NCBI RefSeq assembly: GCF_030846775.1 | Contig: NZ_CP132910.1 | Location: 2,514,001 to 2,578,000 of the forward strand | Reading direction: 5' to 3' | DNA length: 64,000 nt | DNA from: Geothrix sp. 21YS21S-2 | GTDB lineage: Bacteria; Acidobacteriota; Holophagae; Holophagales; Holophagaceae | In this document: piece after piece, positions 51,300-60,206 of the stretch | Numbering within the stretch: position 1 is the first letter of the stretch | Layout of the letters: every line of letters starts with the position of its first letter | Made by a program: the position numbers and the translations under genes | Notes under the pieces: model-generated | The model's input: only the letters and a program-made list of their open reading frames with translations | Told to the model about the DNA's origin: nothing | Database searches by the model: none

Positions 51300-52871
51300 C
51301 TATTTCTTCCGGAGCAGGGCCGCGCAGGCGTCGAAGCGGAACTGGACGGCGTAGTCCAGGGCGCTCTTGCCGTCGGCGTCGGCGAGGCGCGGATCGGCCC
51401 GGTGCTTCATCAGCGCGGCAAGGGAGCCCTCGTACCCGAAGTAGGCCGCCACCACCAGGGGCGTGCATCCGGCCTTGCAGTTCCGGTAGGACTTGGCGGC
51501 CTTCAGGTTGGGGTCCGCGCCCCGGTCCAGGAGGAGGGCCAGGGTCTCGGCCTTGCCGTAGTACACGGCCCAGTGCAGGGGGGACCAGCCCCACTTGTCC
51601 AGCGCCGAAGGGTTGGCGCCCGCGTCCAGGAGGGTCCGCACCTTGGCGGCGTCCCCCTTCATGGCGGCCTCGGACAGGGCGGTGCCGTCGGGAGCCGCCC
51701 CGCTCTTGGAACCCGATCCGATCCAGGTGGCGGGATTGAGCTTCGACCAGATCGTCCGGGGCGCCTCGGCGGGCGCCTGGCCGCCGCGGGAGAGCACGAG
51801 CTTGGCCTGGGTCCACTGACCCTCCCGGATCTCCAGCACCTGGGTGCGGGGCGGGTAGCCGTCGGCTTCCGCCTTCACCGAGACGTTTCCGATGGGCAGG
51901 TCGCGCAGGTTCAAGGCCTCGGTGGGCGAGGCGGTGCCCTTCAGCACGCCGTCCACATAGATCTTGGCGCCCGGGATGTTGGCCGACACCTGCAGGCCGC
52001 CCAGCAGGGAGGCCGCCGTGGGCGGCGCCCCCAGGGTGGAGGCCGCCGGGGGCGGAGCCGGGGCCGGCGCCTCCGAGGCGGGCCGCCCGCTGGCGGGGAA
52101 GAAGTAGAACTCGCCCAGCGCCTGATCGTAGAGCGCGGGCACCTGCTCCTGCCCGGCGGCCTGGGACAGCTTGACGACCTCGTCCCGCACGTTGCGGAGC
52201 ACCTTGTCCACGGGGATTCCCGGCTTGTCCATCTCCTTGAGCAGCACGCGGGTGAACAGGCCGTTGGGGCTCCTGTCCCTGGGGCCCAGGGAATCCAGGG
52301 CCTGCTGCCCCGCCCCGGCGGAGAAGAGGACCATCTGGCCCGTGGCGGCGGACGTGACCGCCAGCCCCCGGCCGCCCAGGGCCCGGCCCCGGTGCTGGAA
52401 GGGGTTGTTCCGGCAGGCGTCGATGATGGCCAGGGAGAACCGGGCCTTCTGCTCCTGCAGGTCGTCCAGAACGCGCTGCAGGGGCACGGCCTCGTCCTTG
52501 ACCTGGTCCTCGGAATCGCTGCGGATGTCCACGGGAAGGAGGTAGTTGGCACCCCCCAGCTGCACCCCGTGGCCGGAGAAGTAGAAGACGGCCACGTCGC
52601 CTCCCGCCACCTGGCCCTTGAAGGTCCGGATGGCCTCCTTCATGCCCTTCTCGTTCACGTCCAGCCGGAGGTTCACCGTGAACCCCGCCCGCTCCAGCTC
52701 CCGGGCGATGGCCCGGGCGTCCATCCGGGCGTTCTTCAGGGAAGGAACGTTCTGGTAGGAATCATTGCCGACGACCAGCGCCACCCGGTTCTGGGCGGCG
52801 GCGGACAGCGGCGCGGGGCCCGCGCAGAAAAGGAGCATGCAGGCGAGAAGCCATCGGGCTGGTGGGCGCAT
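51300..52871 (-). CDS. Caspase-like peptidase with PEGA and ankyrin domains
   Basis: 523 residues. Signal peptide (1-25); a C14-family caspase-like domain (about 27-255) with His101 (YFSGHGVQ) and Cys153 (IIDACRNNPF); a Pro/Ala linker; a PEGA surface domain (about 295-365, SANIPGAKIYVDG); and three or four ankyrin repeats (about 400-523). All parts would lie in the periplasm or on the surface. The ankyrin part is closely related to the small secreted protein at 26191-26637. It could be a metacaspase of envelope stress or of self/non-self killing; this is inference. Confidence 0.88.
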   Translation of the reverse strand: MRPPARWLLACMLLFCAGPAPLSAAAQNRVALVVGNDSYQNVPSLKNARMDARAIARELERAGFTVNLRLDVNEKGMKEAIRTFKGQVAGGDVAVFYFSGHGVQLGGANYLLPVDIRSDSEDQVKDEAVPLQRVLDDLQEQKARFSLAIIDACRNNPFQHRGRALGGRGLAVTSAATGQMVLFSAGAGQQALDSLGPRDRSPNGLFTRVLLKEMDKPGIPVDKVLRNVRDEVVKLSQAAGQEQVPALYDQALGEFYFFPASGRPASEAPAPAPPPAASTLGAPPTAASLLGGLQVSANIPGAKIYVDGVLKGTASPTEALNLRDLPIGNVSVKAEADGYPPRTQVLEIREGQWTQAKLVLSRGGQAPAEAPRTIWSKLNPATWIGSGSKSGAAPDGTALSEAAMKGDAAKVRTLLDAGANPSALDKWGWSPLHWAVYYGKAETLALLLDRGADPNLKAAKSYRNCKAGCTPLVVAAYFGYEGSLAALMKHRADPRLADADGKSALDYAVQFRFDACAALLRKK

Positions 52872-52916
52872 GGGGGACTCCCGGGTTTGGGAAATCCCAG
52901 GATATACCCGGAACGG

Positions 52917-53927
52917 TCAGATGGCCGTCTGGAGCACCGTGAGGATCACCGTGTTGACGATGTCCTCCGCCGTGCAGCCGCGGCTCAGGTCGTTGCCGGG
53001 CTTCAGGAGGCCCTGCAGGAAGGGGCCGTTGGCGGATGCGCCGCCGAAGCGCTCGGCGATCTTGTAGCCGATGTTGCCCGCGTTCAGGTCGGGGAAGACC
53101 AGGACGTTGGCCTTGCCGGCCACGGCCGAGCCCGGGAACTTCTTCTGGCCGATGGCGGGGATCATGGCGGCGTCGAACTGGATCTCGCCGTCCACCTGGA
53201 GCCCGGTGCGGCGCTCCCGCACGTTGGCGAGGGCGGCGCGGACCTTGTCCACCAGGGGGTGCTCGGCGCTGCCGGCGGTGCTGAAGGAGAGCATGGCCAC
53301 CTTGGGCTCCACGCCCAGCATGGCCTTGGCGCTGTCGGCGGACGCGATGGCGACCTCGGCCAGCTGCTCGGCGTCGGGATCGGGCAGCACGGCGCAGTCG
53401 CCGAACATCATGGCCCCGCGCTCGCCGAAGGCGGGATCGGGGTGGATCATGAGGAAGGCGGAGGACACGGTCTTGATGCCCTTGGCGCAGCCGATGGTGA
53501 GCAGGCAGGCCCGCACGGTCTCGCCGGTGGTGTTCAGGGCGCCGGCCACGAAGCCGTCGGCCTTGCCCAGCTTGACCATCATTCCGCCGAAGTAGAGGGG
53601 CATCCGGATGGTGTCCAGGGCCTTGGCCTCGGTCATGCCCTTGTGCTTGCGGGCCTCGAAGAAGGCCCCGGCCAGTTCGGGGGTCTCGGGGTCGGTGGCG
53701 GGGTCGCGCAGGTCCGCGCCCTGGAGGGAGAGGCCCAGCTCGGCGGCCCGGGCCGTCATGCGCGCGGGGTCGCCCAGCACGGTGACGCGGCAGATGCCGT
53801 CCTGGAGCAGGCTGTGGGCGGCCTTGAGGGTGCGGTCGTCGACGCCCTCGGGGAGGACGATGTGCCGGGACAGGCCCTTGGCGCGCTTCCGGAACTCGGT
53901 GAACCAGGTCTCGTGATTGGCGTTCAT
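52917..53927 (-). CDS. pta: Phosphate acetyltransferase
   Basis: 336 residues, the short form without the regulatory N-terminal domains of E. coli Pta. Signatures: [19 protein letters not shown] (in part), [21 protein letters not shown] and [24 protein letters not shown] near the end. It interconverts acetyl-CoA and acetyl phosphate. No ackA is adjacent. It starts 2 bases after the bacteriohemerythrin stop, so the two share an operon. Confidence 0.95.
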   Translation of the reverse strand: MNANHETWFTEFRKRAKGLSRHIVLPEGVDDRTLKAAHSLLQDGICRVTVLGDPARMTARAAELGLSLQGADLRDPATDPETPELAGAFFEARKHKGMTEAKALDTIRMPLYFGGMMVKLGKADGFVAGALNTTGETVRACLLTIGCAKGIKTVSSAFLMIHPDPAFGERGAMMFGDCAVLPDPDAEQLAEVAIASADSAKAMLGVEPKVAMLSFSTAGSAEHPLVDKVRAALANVRERRTGLQVDGEIQFDAAMIPAIGQKKFPGSAVAGKANVLVFPDLNAGNIGYKIAERFGGASANGPFLQGLLKPGNDLSRGCTAEDIVNTVILTVLQTAI

Positions 53928-53929
53928 TG

Positions 53930-54349
53930 CTACCCTCTCGTCTGCGCTTCCGCGCGGCTCAGGAATTCCGCCAGCCGGAAATCCTCCTCCCGGATGTGTC
54001 TCTGCAGCCAGTCATCCAGATACTCCAGGGTAACCGGACTGAGCTCGTTCTCGCCCCTGCGGAAACCGTCCACGATCCCCTCCAGGTCCCGGGCCAGCTC
54101 CGAGTGGAGGCGCCGGTGCTCGGCCTCGAAGGGGTAGCCGTGGCGCGCCATGAGTTCCTGTTCCAGTTCCAGGTGCACCAGGGTGAAGTCCCGGAGGAAG
54201 ATCAGGCACCCCTCCAACTCGTCCCGGTTCCGCTCCGCGCGGCCCGCCAGGGCGCACAGGCGGTTGAAGGTGTCGATGAGGGTCCGGTGCTGCTCGTCCA
54301 GCCCGGCGCACCCCGTCTCCAGTCGTTGGTCCCAGATGATCGCGGCCAT
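53930..54349 (-). CDS. Bacteriohemerythrin
   Basis: 139 residues with the full hemerythrin iron pattern: His in [16 protein letters not shown] (His-x3-Glu), HRRLH (His-x3-His) and HIREED (His-x4-Asp). It would bind O2 at a di-iron centre. It forms a coupled pair with pta. This is the second hemerythrin in the window (see the fused one at 7701). Confidence 0.93.
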   Translation of the reverse strand: MAAIIWDQRLETGCAGLDEQHRTLIDTFNRLCALAGRAERNRDELEGCLIFLRDFTLVHLELEQELMARHGYPFEAEHRRLHSELARDLEGIVDGFRRGENELSPVTLEYLDDWLQRHIREEDFRLAEFLSRAEAQTRG

Positions 54350-54432
54350 TGAGCCCTCCTGGAAAAAGCCGGGGCCGGAGACGGATCTCCTGCCGGGGGA
54401 TGTGGGTGTTTAGGCAGAAAGCTTAGCCGGGT

Positions 54433-55233
54433 TCAGCGCGGGAGGGGATGGGAATCCAGCCAAATTCTGGCCCCGGGCGCCAGCACGTCCCGGTGCATGC
54501 GGTCCGGGTCCCCGAAGAAGGCCCGGCCCAGGTCCCCGTCCACCATGTGGGTGGCCAGGAGCTTCAGGGCCTCCCGCGGGTCCCACTTCTCCTCGGCGAA
54601 CACCAGCCGCCCCCCTTCCCGGGCCTCCCCCAGGAGCCGGGTGAAGAACTGCCAGCCCACCTCCCCCTCCCGGGCCATGTGGGAGCCGATCACCACCACC
54701 CGCACGCGGTCCCAGTCCGCCGCCAGCAGATCCCGGCGCCAGGCCCGCACCTCCCGTTCCATGGCCTCCAGCTCCAGGGCCGCCGCCTCCCGGGCCAGGG
54801 CCTCCAGGGGCCCCCGCATGGCCGCGCAGTAGGCATCCAGGCCGGAGACCTCCCCGCGCGCCAGCGCCCCGTCCAGGAAGGCCAGGGAGGGCGCCCGCAC
54901 CCCGTCCGTCCCCGGCTCCAGGGCCGCGAGGTTCTCCCGGAGGGAGGCGAGCCGCCCCCGGTCCCCCGCCGCGAGCCGGATCGCCAGCGGAACGTGGCTG
55001 AGGCCCTTGAGCCGGTGGTAGCGCGGCGGCCGGATGACGGCCTCGGCCGCCAGGGTCCCGCCCCGGTACAGCTGCAGCGAATCCCCCGACACCACCAGCA
55101 CCGGCCCCTGCCGCGCCAGGGCCCCCGCCCTCGCCTCCGCGTAGGCCCGATGGAAGGCCGCGTCGATCTCCAGCAGCGGGTCCGCGGCCGCGGCGAGGCA
55201 GCACGTCGTGATCAGGAGGTATCTCAGGAGCAT
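54433..55233 (-). CDS. Secreted protein of unknown function
   Basis: 266 residues: a signal peptide (MLLRYLLITTCCLAAAADP) and then a Leu/Ala/Glu-rich helical domain with no family I recognise; VVVIGSHMAREGEVGWQFF and ARIWLDSHPLPR are its most distinctive segments. The open frame extends 69 codons upstream across a tRNA gene, which is spurious. ATG 55233 is the likely start. The small helical core suggests an envelope protein; nothing more can be said. Confidence 0.75.
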   Translation of the reverse strand: MLLRYLLITTCCLAAAADPLLEIDAAFHRAYAEARAGALARQGPVLVVSGDSLQLYRGGTLAAEAVIRPPRYHRLKGLSHVPLAIRLAAGDRGRLASLRENLAALEPGTDGVRAPSLAFLDGALARGEVSGLDAYCAAMRGPLEALAREAAALELEAMEREVRAWRRDLLAADWDRVRVVVIGSHMAREGEVGWQFFTRLLGEAREGGRLVFAEEKWDPREALKLLATHMVDGDLGRAFFGDPDRMHRDVLAPGARIWLDSHPLPR

Positions 55234-55295
55234 GGCGGCCTCCGGGCTGGAGGCGAGTCTGACCGGGCTCCGTTCCGGACGGAAGGGGCCCAGGC

Positions 55296-55301
55296 TATAC
55301 T
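55296..55301 (+). promoter_or_regulatory. -10 element of the tRNA-Thr promoter
   Basis: TATACT 10 bases before the tRNA 5' end, the usual distance for a tRNA gene. The -35 region (TTCCGG at 55273-55278, 17-base spacing) is weak. Confidence 0.45.
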
Positions 55302-55310
55302 GGCTGCCCA

Positions 55311-55385
55311 GCCGCCTTAGCTCAGGGGTAGAGCACTCGCCTTGTAAGCGAAAGGTCGTCGGTTCAAATCCGACAGGCGGCTCCA
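55311..55385 (+). tRNA. tRNA-Thr (anticodon TGT)
   Basis: 75 bases with encoded CCA. The acceptor stem GCCGCCT/AGGCGGC is perfect, the anticodon loop is CTTGTAA with TGT (55343-55345), and the T-arm is GTCGGTTCAAATCCGAC. It reads ACA codons. The first base pair of the anticodon stem is a C-A mismatch. Confidence 0.96.
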
Positions 55386-55420
55386 GGATCCGGGGCATGC
55401 GTACCCCAGGGGAGGCGACC

Positions 55421-56590
55421 ATGACCCAAGGCATGACCACGGACGAACTGGTGGCGCTGGTGCGCCGGGTGTTCGCGCCCGGCCCCGGGGACCGGGGGCT
55501 GGCGGTGCTGGTGGACCTGCCGGACGGCCAGGTGCCGGACCAGCCGGAATGGCGGGAGCGGCGGGCCCTGGCGGCGGCCTGGGTCGAGGCCCTGGCCGCG
55601 CGCAGCGGGGACCTGGGCTTCCCCGTGCACCTCGTGGCCTACCCCAACGTGCACACCAACAACGGCGACCTGCCCGGCAGCGCCTGGATCCACCGCGGCG
55701 GGGCCCCGCCCCAGCATGCCGGGGACCTGGACCCGGCCGCGGCGGTGCCCTTTCCGCAGATCTACGCGGACCATTCCATCCTCATCGCCCTCACCACCTT
55801 CTCGGCCACCGCGCCCCTCAAGGTGGCGGCGCGCCAGCACCCCATCCGGGCCGCCACCATGCCCGGCTTCACCGCCGCCATGCTCCCCAGCCTGCGCCTG
55901 GACTACCAGGAGGTGAACCGCCGGGTGGAGCTCCTGAAGGGCCTGCTGGACCGGGCCACGGGGGCCGACCTGCGCTTCCGGCATCCCGGCGGCGAGGCCC
56001 GGCTCCACCTGGACCTGCGCCACCGCGCCGCCCACGCCAGCGGCGGCCTCCTGCCCCGGCCCGGCACCGCCGGCAACCTGCCCTCCGGCGAAGCCTACAT
56101 CGTGCCGTACGAAGGGGAGCGGGACGGCGTTCCCAGCCTCAGCGAAGGCACCCTGCCCGTGCAGTTCGGCCCCGAGGTGGTGTGCTACCGCATCCAGGGC
56201 AACGTGGCGGTCGGCGTGGCCCCGGGAGGCCCCGAGGCCGCCCGGGAAGCGGCGCTGCTCAAGGCGGAGCCGGCCTACGGCAACCTGGCCGAACTGGGCC
56301 TGGGCGTGCTGGCCGCCTTCGGGGTCAAGCCCGTGGGCACGGTGCTGCTGGACGAGAAGCTCGGCCTGCACATCGCCTTCGGCCGCAGCGAGCACTTCGG
56401 AGGCCAGGTGGGGCCCGCCGCCTTCAGCCGGCCCGAGGCCGTGGTGCACATCGACCGCGTCTACGTTCCCGAAACCCAGCCGGACGTGGCGGTGGCCGAC
56501 GTGACCCTGGCGCTGGAGGGCGGGGAGGCCTTCCCCCTCATGCGCGAAGGGGATTACGTGCCCGGACTCTTCGCCGGGGGCGGCCTGTAG
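55421..56590 (+). CDS. M29-like aminopeptidase family protein
   Basis: 389 residues. Recognised from GNLPSGEAYIVPYEG and LDEKLGLHIAFGRSEHFGGQ, which match the metal-binding segments of the M29 peptidase/dihydroxypyridine dioxygenase-like fold (Glu and His ligands). The N-terminal half is less typical. It would be a cytosolic metalloenzyme; peptidase activity is probable but not certain. ATG 55421 has GGGGAGG and lies 36 bases after the tRNA. Confidence 0.78.
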   Translation: MTQGMTTDELVALVRRVFAPGPGDRGLAVLVDLPDGQVPDQPEWRERRALAAAWVEALAARSGDLGFPVHLVAYPNVHTNNGDLPGSAWIHRGGAPPQHAGDLDPAAAVPFPQIYADHSILIALTTFSATAPLKVAARQHPIRAATMPGFTAAMLPSLRLDYQEVNRRVELLKGLLDRATGADLRFRHPGGEARLHLDLRHRAAHASGGLLPRPGTAGNLPSGEAYIVPYEGERDGVPSLSEGTLPVQFGPEVVCYRIQGNVAVGVAPGGPEAAREAALLKAEPAYGNLAELGLGVLAAFGVKPVGTVLLDEKLGLHIAFGRSEHFGGQVGPAAFSRPEAVVHIDRVYVPETQPDVAVADVTLALEGGEAFPLMREGDYVPGLFAGGGL

Positions 56591-56656
56591 AAACCGCCAT
56601 GGGACCTCGCCTGCCTCACCCGGTGGACCGTGCGGCGCCTGGGAGGGTGCCCGGCC

Positions 56657-57532
56657 TTACGGGCGCCGGTGCCCCAGGAGGGTGCCGTAGGCCACCCCCC
56701 CGACCGTGAGCAGCACGCCCGCCAGCCCGAAGCCCGTGACCGGCTCCCCCAGCACCGGCAGCGCGATGAGGTAGGTGGCGATGGGGGTCAGTTGCAGCCA
56801 CACGGCAGCCTCGGAGATGGACAGGGAACCGTAGGCTTCGGCCATGAGCAGCTGCGCCAGGAAGGCCATGAAGCTCATGAGGAGGCCCAGCAGCCAGGGT
56901 AGCGGCTCCCGGGGCCAGGGGGCCAGGGCGAAGGGGGCCACCACGGGCAGGCCCACCAGGCTGAAGAAGAAGAAGATGGTGGTGGCGTTGTTGGTGGGGC
57001 GGGCGGCACGGATGGCGATGGCGCTGGTGGCGGCGAAGAAGGCCGCGGCCAGGGCCGCGAGCTGCCCCCGGCCGAAGCCCAGGGCCAGCGTGCCCTGCCC
57101 GAGCACCAGCACCACCCCCGCCGAGGCCGCGGCAACGGCCAGGAGCAGGTGCACCGTGGGGCGCTCCCGGAAGAAATGGAGCGACAGGGCCGTGGCGATG
57201 ACGGGGAAGAGGTTGTAGATGATCCCCGCCTGCCCGGCCGGGATGTGCGCCAGGGCGTAGAAGTAGAGCACCACCACGAGACCCCCGGTGATGCCCCGGG
57301 AGACGAGGACGCCGTAGCCGTGGGGGGCGTACAGCTTCGGGCGGATCCGGAAGGCGGCCAGGCAGAGGAGGATGCCCACGACGAACCGGAGCACCGACAG
57401 GTGCCCCGGCGTGAACCCCATTCCGGGCTGGGTCAGCTTGCGGGCCAGGACCGCCATGAGCCCGAAGCAGGCCGCGGACCCCGCCAGGGCGGCGCGGGCC
57501 AGGGTGGCCCGGGGCGGGGGTCCGCCGGCCAC
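56657..57532 (-). CDS. EamA/DMT-family transporter
   Basis: 291 residues with ten predicted membrane helices in two EamA repeats (SRGITGGLVVVLYFYALAHI and GGVAYGTLLGHRRP near the ends of the repeats). Such permeases export amino acids or metabolites; the substrate is unknown. GTG 57532 overlaps the space after the hypA stop with GGAG upstream, so it is translated with hypA. Confidence 0.88.
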   Translation of the reverse strand: MAGGPPPRATLARAALAGSAACFGLMAVLARKLTQPGMGFTPGHLSVLRFVVGILLCLAAFRIRPKLYAPHGYGVLVSRGITGGLVVVLYFYALAHIPAGQAGIIYNLFPVIATALSLHFFRERPTVHLLLAVAAASAGVVLVLGQGTLALGFGRGQLAALAAAFFAATSAIAIRAARPTNNATTIFFFFSLVGLPVVAPFALAPWPREPLPWLLGLLMSFMAFLAQLLMAEAYGSLSISEAAVWLQLTPIATYLIALPVLGEPVTGFGLAGVLLTVGGVAYGTLLGHRRP

Positions 57533-57534
57533 GC

Positions 57535-57876
57535 CTACTCCACGTCCAGCGCGACGATCCGCATCTCCCGGCCCCGGAGGATCTCCATGGGAAAGCCTCC
57601 GCAGGCCGGGCAGGGGTCGTAGAAGGCCTCGAGGGGCGACTCGGCCCGGCATTCCGGACACCGGGCCAGGCACGGGGTCTCCAGGAGGTCCAGCTCCGCG
57701 CCTTCGGCCACGGAGCCGCGGGTGCCCACGTCGAAGGCGAAGCGCATGGCCTCGGGCTCGACCCCCGAGAGCCGGCCGATCTCCAGGACCACCCGGACCA
57801 CCCGGGTGAAGCCGTCGAGCTCCGCCCGCTCCTCGATGATTCCCAGCATGCCCGCCATGAGGCTCATCTCGTGCAC
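57535..57876 (-). CDS. hypA: Hydrogenase/urease nickel-insertion protein HypA
   Basis: 113 residues. MHE at the N-terminus is the nickel-binding site, and the zinc loop has Cys pairs (CPEC, CPAC). It delivers nickel to [NiFe]-hydrogenase or other Ni enzymes. No hydrogenase gene or other hyp gene is in the window. It lies between mtgA and the EamA gene in a tight operon (4-base gap and 2-base gap). Confidence 0.95.
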   Translation of the reverse strand: MHEMSLMAGMLGIIEERAELDGFTRVVRVVLEIGRLSGVEPEAMRFAFDVGTRGSVAEGAELDLLETPCLARCPECRAESPLEAFYDPCPACGGFPMEILRGREMRIVALDVE

Positions 57877-57880
57877 GCGG

Positions 57881-58591
57881 TCACCCCAGCGCCTTCACGA
57901 CCTGGGTTCCCCCCAGCATCCGCATCTGGTTGAGGATCCATTCCTGGCGGCCCCTCACGTAGGCGCTGGGCGCGTCGGCGCGGTACTTGAGCGGGGAGGG
58001 CAGGACCGCAGCCAGCAGCGCGGCCTCGGAGGGGGTCAGCGACCTGGCGTGCTTGCCGAAGTACTTCGAGGCGGCCGCCTCGACCCCGTAGATCCCGTCG
58101 CCGAACTCCACGATGTTGAGGTAGACCTCCAGGATCCGGCGCTTGGACCAGCCGGCCTCGAGCAGGAGCGTGAAGTACACTTCGAAGCCCTTGCGCACCC
58201 AGGAGCGGCTCTCCCACAGGAAGAGGTTCTTGGCGGTCTGCTGGGAGACGGTGGACGCGCCGCGCTTTTTCCGGCTTCGCTCGTTGTGGGCCACGGCCTT
58301 CTCGATGGCCTTCCAGTCGAAGCCGAAGTGGTCGGGGAAGTTCTGGTCCTCGGCGGCGATGACGGCCACGCCCATGGCCGGGGCGATGTCCTCCAGGGGG
58401 ACCCAGACGTGGCGCGGGCGGTACGGCTTGTCCCGGCCGAGGGACAGGATCCGGCGCTCGGCCATGAGCGCGGAGCCGGGCACGGGCACGAAGCGGAAGA
58501 GCAGCACGGCGACAATGCTGGCGGCCACGCAGGCCAGGAGGCCGAAGCCCAGCCAGCGCAGGAGGCGCTTCCACACGGGTCGATTCTTCAT
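57881..58591 (-). CDS. mtgA: Monofunctional peptidoglycan glycosyltransferase
   Basis: 236 residues: an N-terminal membrane anchor (about 10-32) and a GT51 domain with [19 protein letters not shown] (the catalytic Glu), [32 protein letters not shown] and [16 protein letters not shown]. It polymerises lipid II into glycan strands without a transpeptidase part. ATG 58591 is chosen; a longer 17-codon extension is dropped. First gene of the mtgA-hypA-EamA operon. Confidence 0.95.
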   Translation of the reverse strand: MKNRPVWKRLLRWLGFGLLACVAASIVAVLLFRFVPVPGSALMAERRILSLGRDKPYRPRHVWVPLEDIAPAMGVAVIAAEDQNFPDHFGFDWKAIEKAVAHNERSRKKRGASTVSQQTAKNLFLWESRSWVRKGFEVYFTLLLEAGWSKRRILEVYLNIVEFGDGIYGVEAAASKYFGKHARSLTPSEAALLAAVLPSPLKYRADAPSAYVRGRQEWILNQMRMLGGTQVVKALG

Positions 58592-58598
58592 TGGGCAA

Positions 58599-60062
58599 TT
58601 ATGCCCTAAGACGGCGGGCCTTGGCCTTGCGCTTGGCTTCATACATCCGCCGGTCGGCCTCGTCCACCAGGCTGCCGGGCACGTCGTCCGGGGTGGGGCA
58701 GACGGCGGCCACGCCCAGGCTCGCGGTCACGTGCGGGGCCACGTCCGAACCTGCATGGGGAAGGCCCAGGTCCGCCAGGGCCGCGGTGATCTGCTCGGCA
58801 ACCGCCTGTGCGCCTGCCTCGTCGGTGTCGGGAAGGAGGCACACGAACTCCTCGCCTCCAAAGCGGGCGGCCATGTCCCCGGGCCGGCGCAGGGCCGCGG
58901 CGAAGACCGCCGCCACGGCCTTCAGGCAGGCGTCGCCCTCCACGTGGCCGTAGGTGTCGTTGAAGTTCTTGAAGCAGTCCACATCGCCCAGGATCAGGGC
59001 CAGGGGGCTGCCCTCGCGGCGGCAGCGCTGCCACTCCCGGGCCAGGACCTGGTCGAAGTGGCGCCGGTTGGACAGCGACGTGAGCCCGTCCTGCACCGCG
59101 AGCGCCAGGAGCCTGTCCTTGGAACGCTTGAGCTCGATGTGGTTGCGCACCCGGGCCAGCACCGTGGCGGCGTTGATGGGCTTCTGGATGAAGTCGATGG
59201 CCCCGGCCTCCAGGGCCCGGATCTCGTCCACCTCCCCGTTCAGGGCCGTGAGGAAGAGCACCGGGATCTCCCCGGTGCGGGCGTCGGCCTTGAGGCGCTC
59301 GCAGGCCGTGAAGCCGTCCATGCCGGGCATGAGCGCGTCCAGGAGGATCAGGTCGGGCCGCGCCTCCAGGGCGAGGGCCAGGGCCGCATCGCCGTCCTCG
59401 GCCGCCAGCACCCGGAATTCCCTGCCGAGGACCGCGGCCAGCAGCCTGCGGACCATCGTGGAATCATCCACCACCAGCACTTTGGGGGCCGACCCGAGGT
59501 GCGTGCGCACCGCGGCCTCCGCCTCGCACCGGGGCGCTTCCCCCTGCTCCAGCGCGCGGGCTCCCGGGACCTCCCTGCGCCGGTCCAGGGCCAGGCGCGG
59601 GACCACCACTTCCCGGTAGATTCCCAGGGCCGTCTCCCAAAGGTCCGGGCCCTCCCCGCCCCACCGGGGGGCGAGGGTCCCCAGGAGCTCGTGGAGGAAG
59701 ATCATCTCCAGCTCCTCGCGCCGTTCCTGGCCGCGCGCATCCTCGAAGACCCACAGGTGCGGTCCGCCTCCCAGGGGCAGGGGCGCGCCGCAGAGGCGGT
59801 AGCCCCGGGAGGCCGCGCGGGTGCGGGCCAGGAGGGGCACGATGTCCGGACCCCCGGGCCCCGCGCCCAGCCCCAGGGCCGCGGGGGCGCCCGGGTCGAA
59901 GGCCAGCAGACGCAGGTCCAGGTCCAGGATGAAGGCGTGGCAGCCCATGGCTTCCAGCAGGGCCGTCACCACGGGGCCGTCGAGGAGGCCCGCGGAAACC
60001 GGAAGCGGCGCGAAGGGGTTGGCGTCTAGGTTTTTCATGATAAATTCATTCAGCCAAGCCAT
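58599..60062 (-). CDS. Response regulator with GGDEF diguanylate cyclase
   Basis: 487 residues. Residues 1 to about 130 are a PAS-like input region, residues 194-310 a receiver (phosphorylation Asp242 in [11 protein letters not shown], Lys294), and residues 325-485 a GGDEF domain with active-site GGEEF (402-406) and an I-site RxxD (393-396) five residues before it. It would make cyclic di-GMP when phosphorylated, with product inhibition. Start ATG 60062 or 60038 is uncertain. It is divergent from murJ; a 14-bp palindrome lies in the spacer. Confidence 0.9.
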   Translation of the reverse strand: MAWLNEFIMKNLDANPFAPLPVSAGLLDGPVVTALLEAMGCHAFILDLDLRLLAFDPGAPAALGLGAGPGGPDIVPLLARTRAASRGYRLCGAPLPLGGGPHLWVFEDARGQERREELEMIFLHELLGTLAPRWGGEGPDLWETALGIYREVVVPRLALDRRREVPGARALEQGEAPRCEAEAAVRTHLGSAPKVLVVDDSTMVRRLLAAVLGREFRVLAAEDGDAALALALEARPDLILLDALMPGMDGFTACERLKADARTGEIPVLFLTALNGEVDEIRALEAGAIDFIQKPINAATVLARVRNHIELKRSKDRLLALAVQDGLTSLSNRRHFDQVLAREWQRCRREGSPLALILGDVDCFKNFNDTYGHVEGDACLKAVAAVFAAALRRPGDMAARFGGEEFVCLLPDTDEAGAQAVAEQITAALADLGLPHAGSDVAPHVTASLGVAAVCPTPDDVPGSLVDEADRRMYEAKRKAKARRLRA

Positions 60063-60100
60063 CCCATCAAGCTCTGGAACCCAAATTACGATCAGCGTCC

Positions 60101-60114
60101 TTCATTGCAATGAA
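60101..60114. promoter_or_regulatory. 14-bp palindrome in the GGDEF/murJ spacer
   Basis: TTCATTGCAATGAA is a perfect palindrome followed by a T/A-rich stretch, in the 144-base divergent region. A likely operator; regulator unknown. Confidence 0.4.
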
Positions 60115-60206
60115 TTTTTTATTGCTTGAATTCGGCACGTCCAACGCGGCGGTCCGACATTTTGCTAAAGTGATCCGTCCACCCCTTCCAATCCAAGGAG
60201 TCCTCC

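Noticed and set aside
55234-55440. N-terminal extension of the unknown secreted protein, with VGFEPTTFRL-type sequence
   Set aside because: It is the antisense translation of the tRNA-Thr gene, a known source of false proteins; ATG 55233 with a signal peptide is better.
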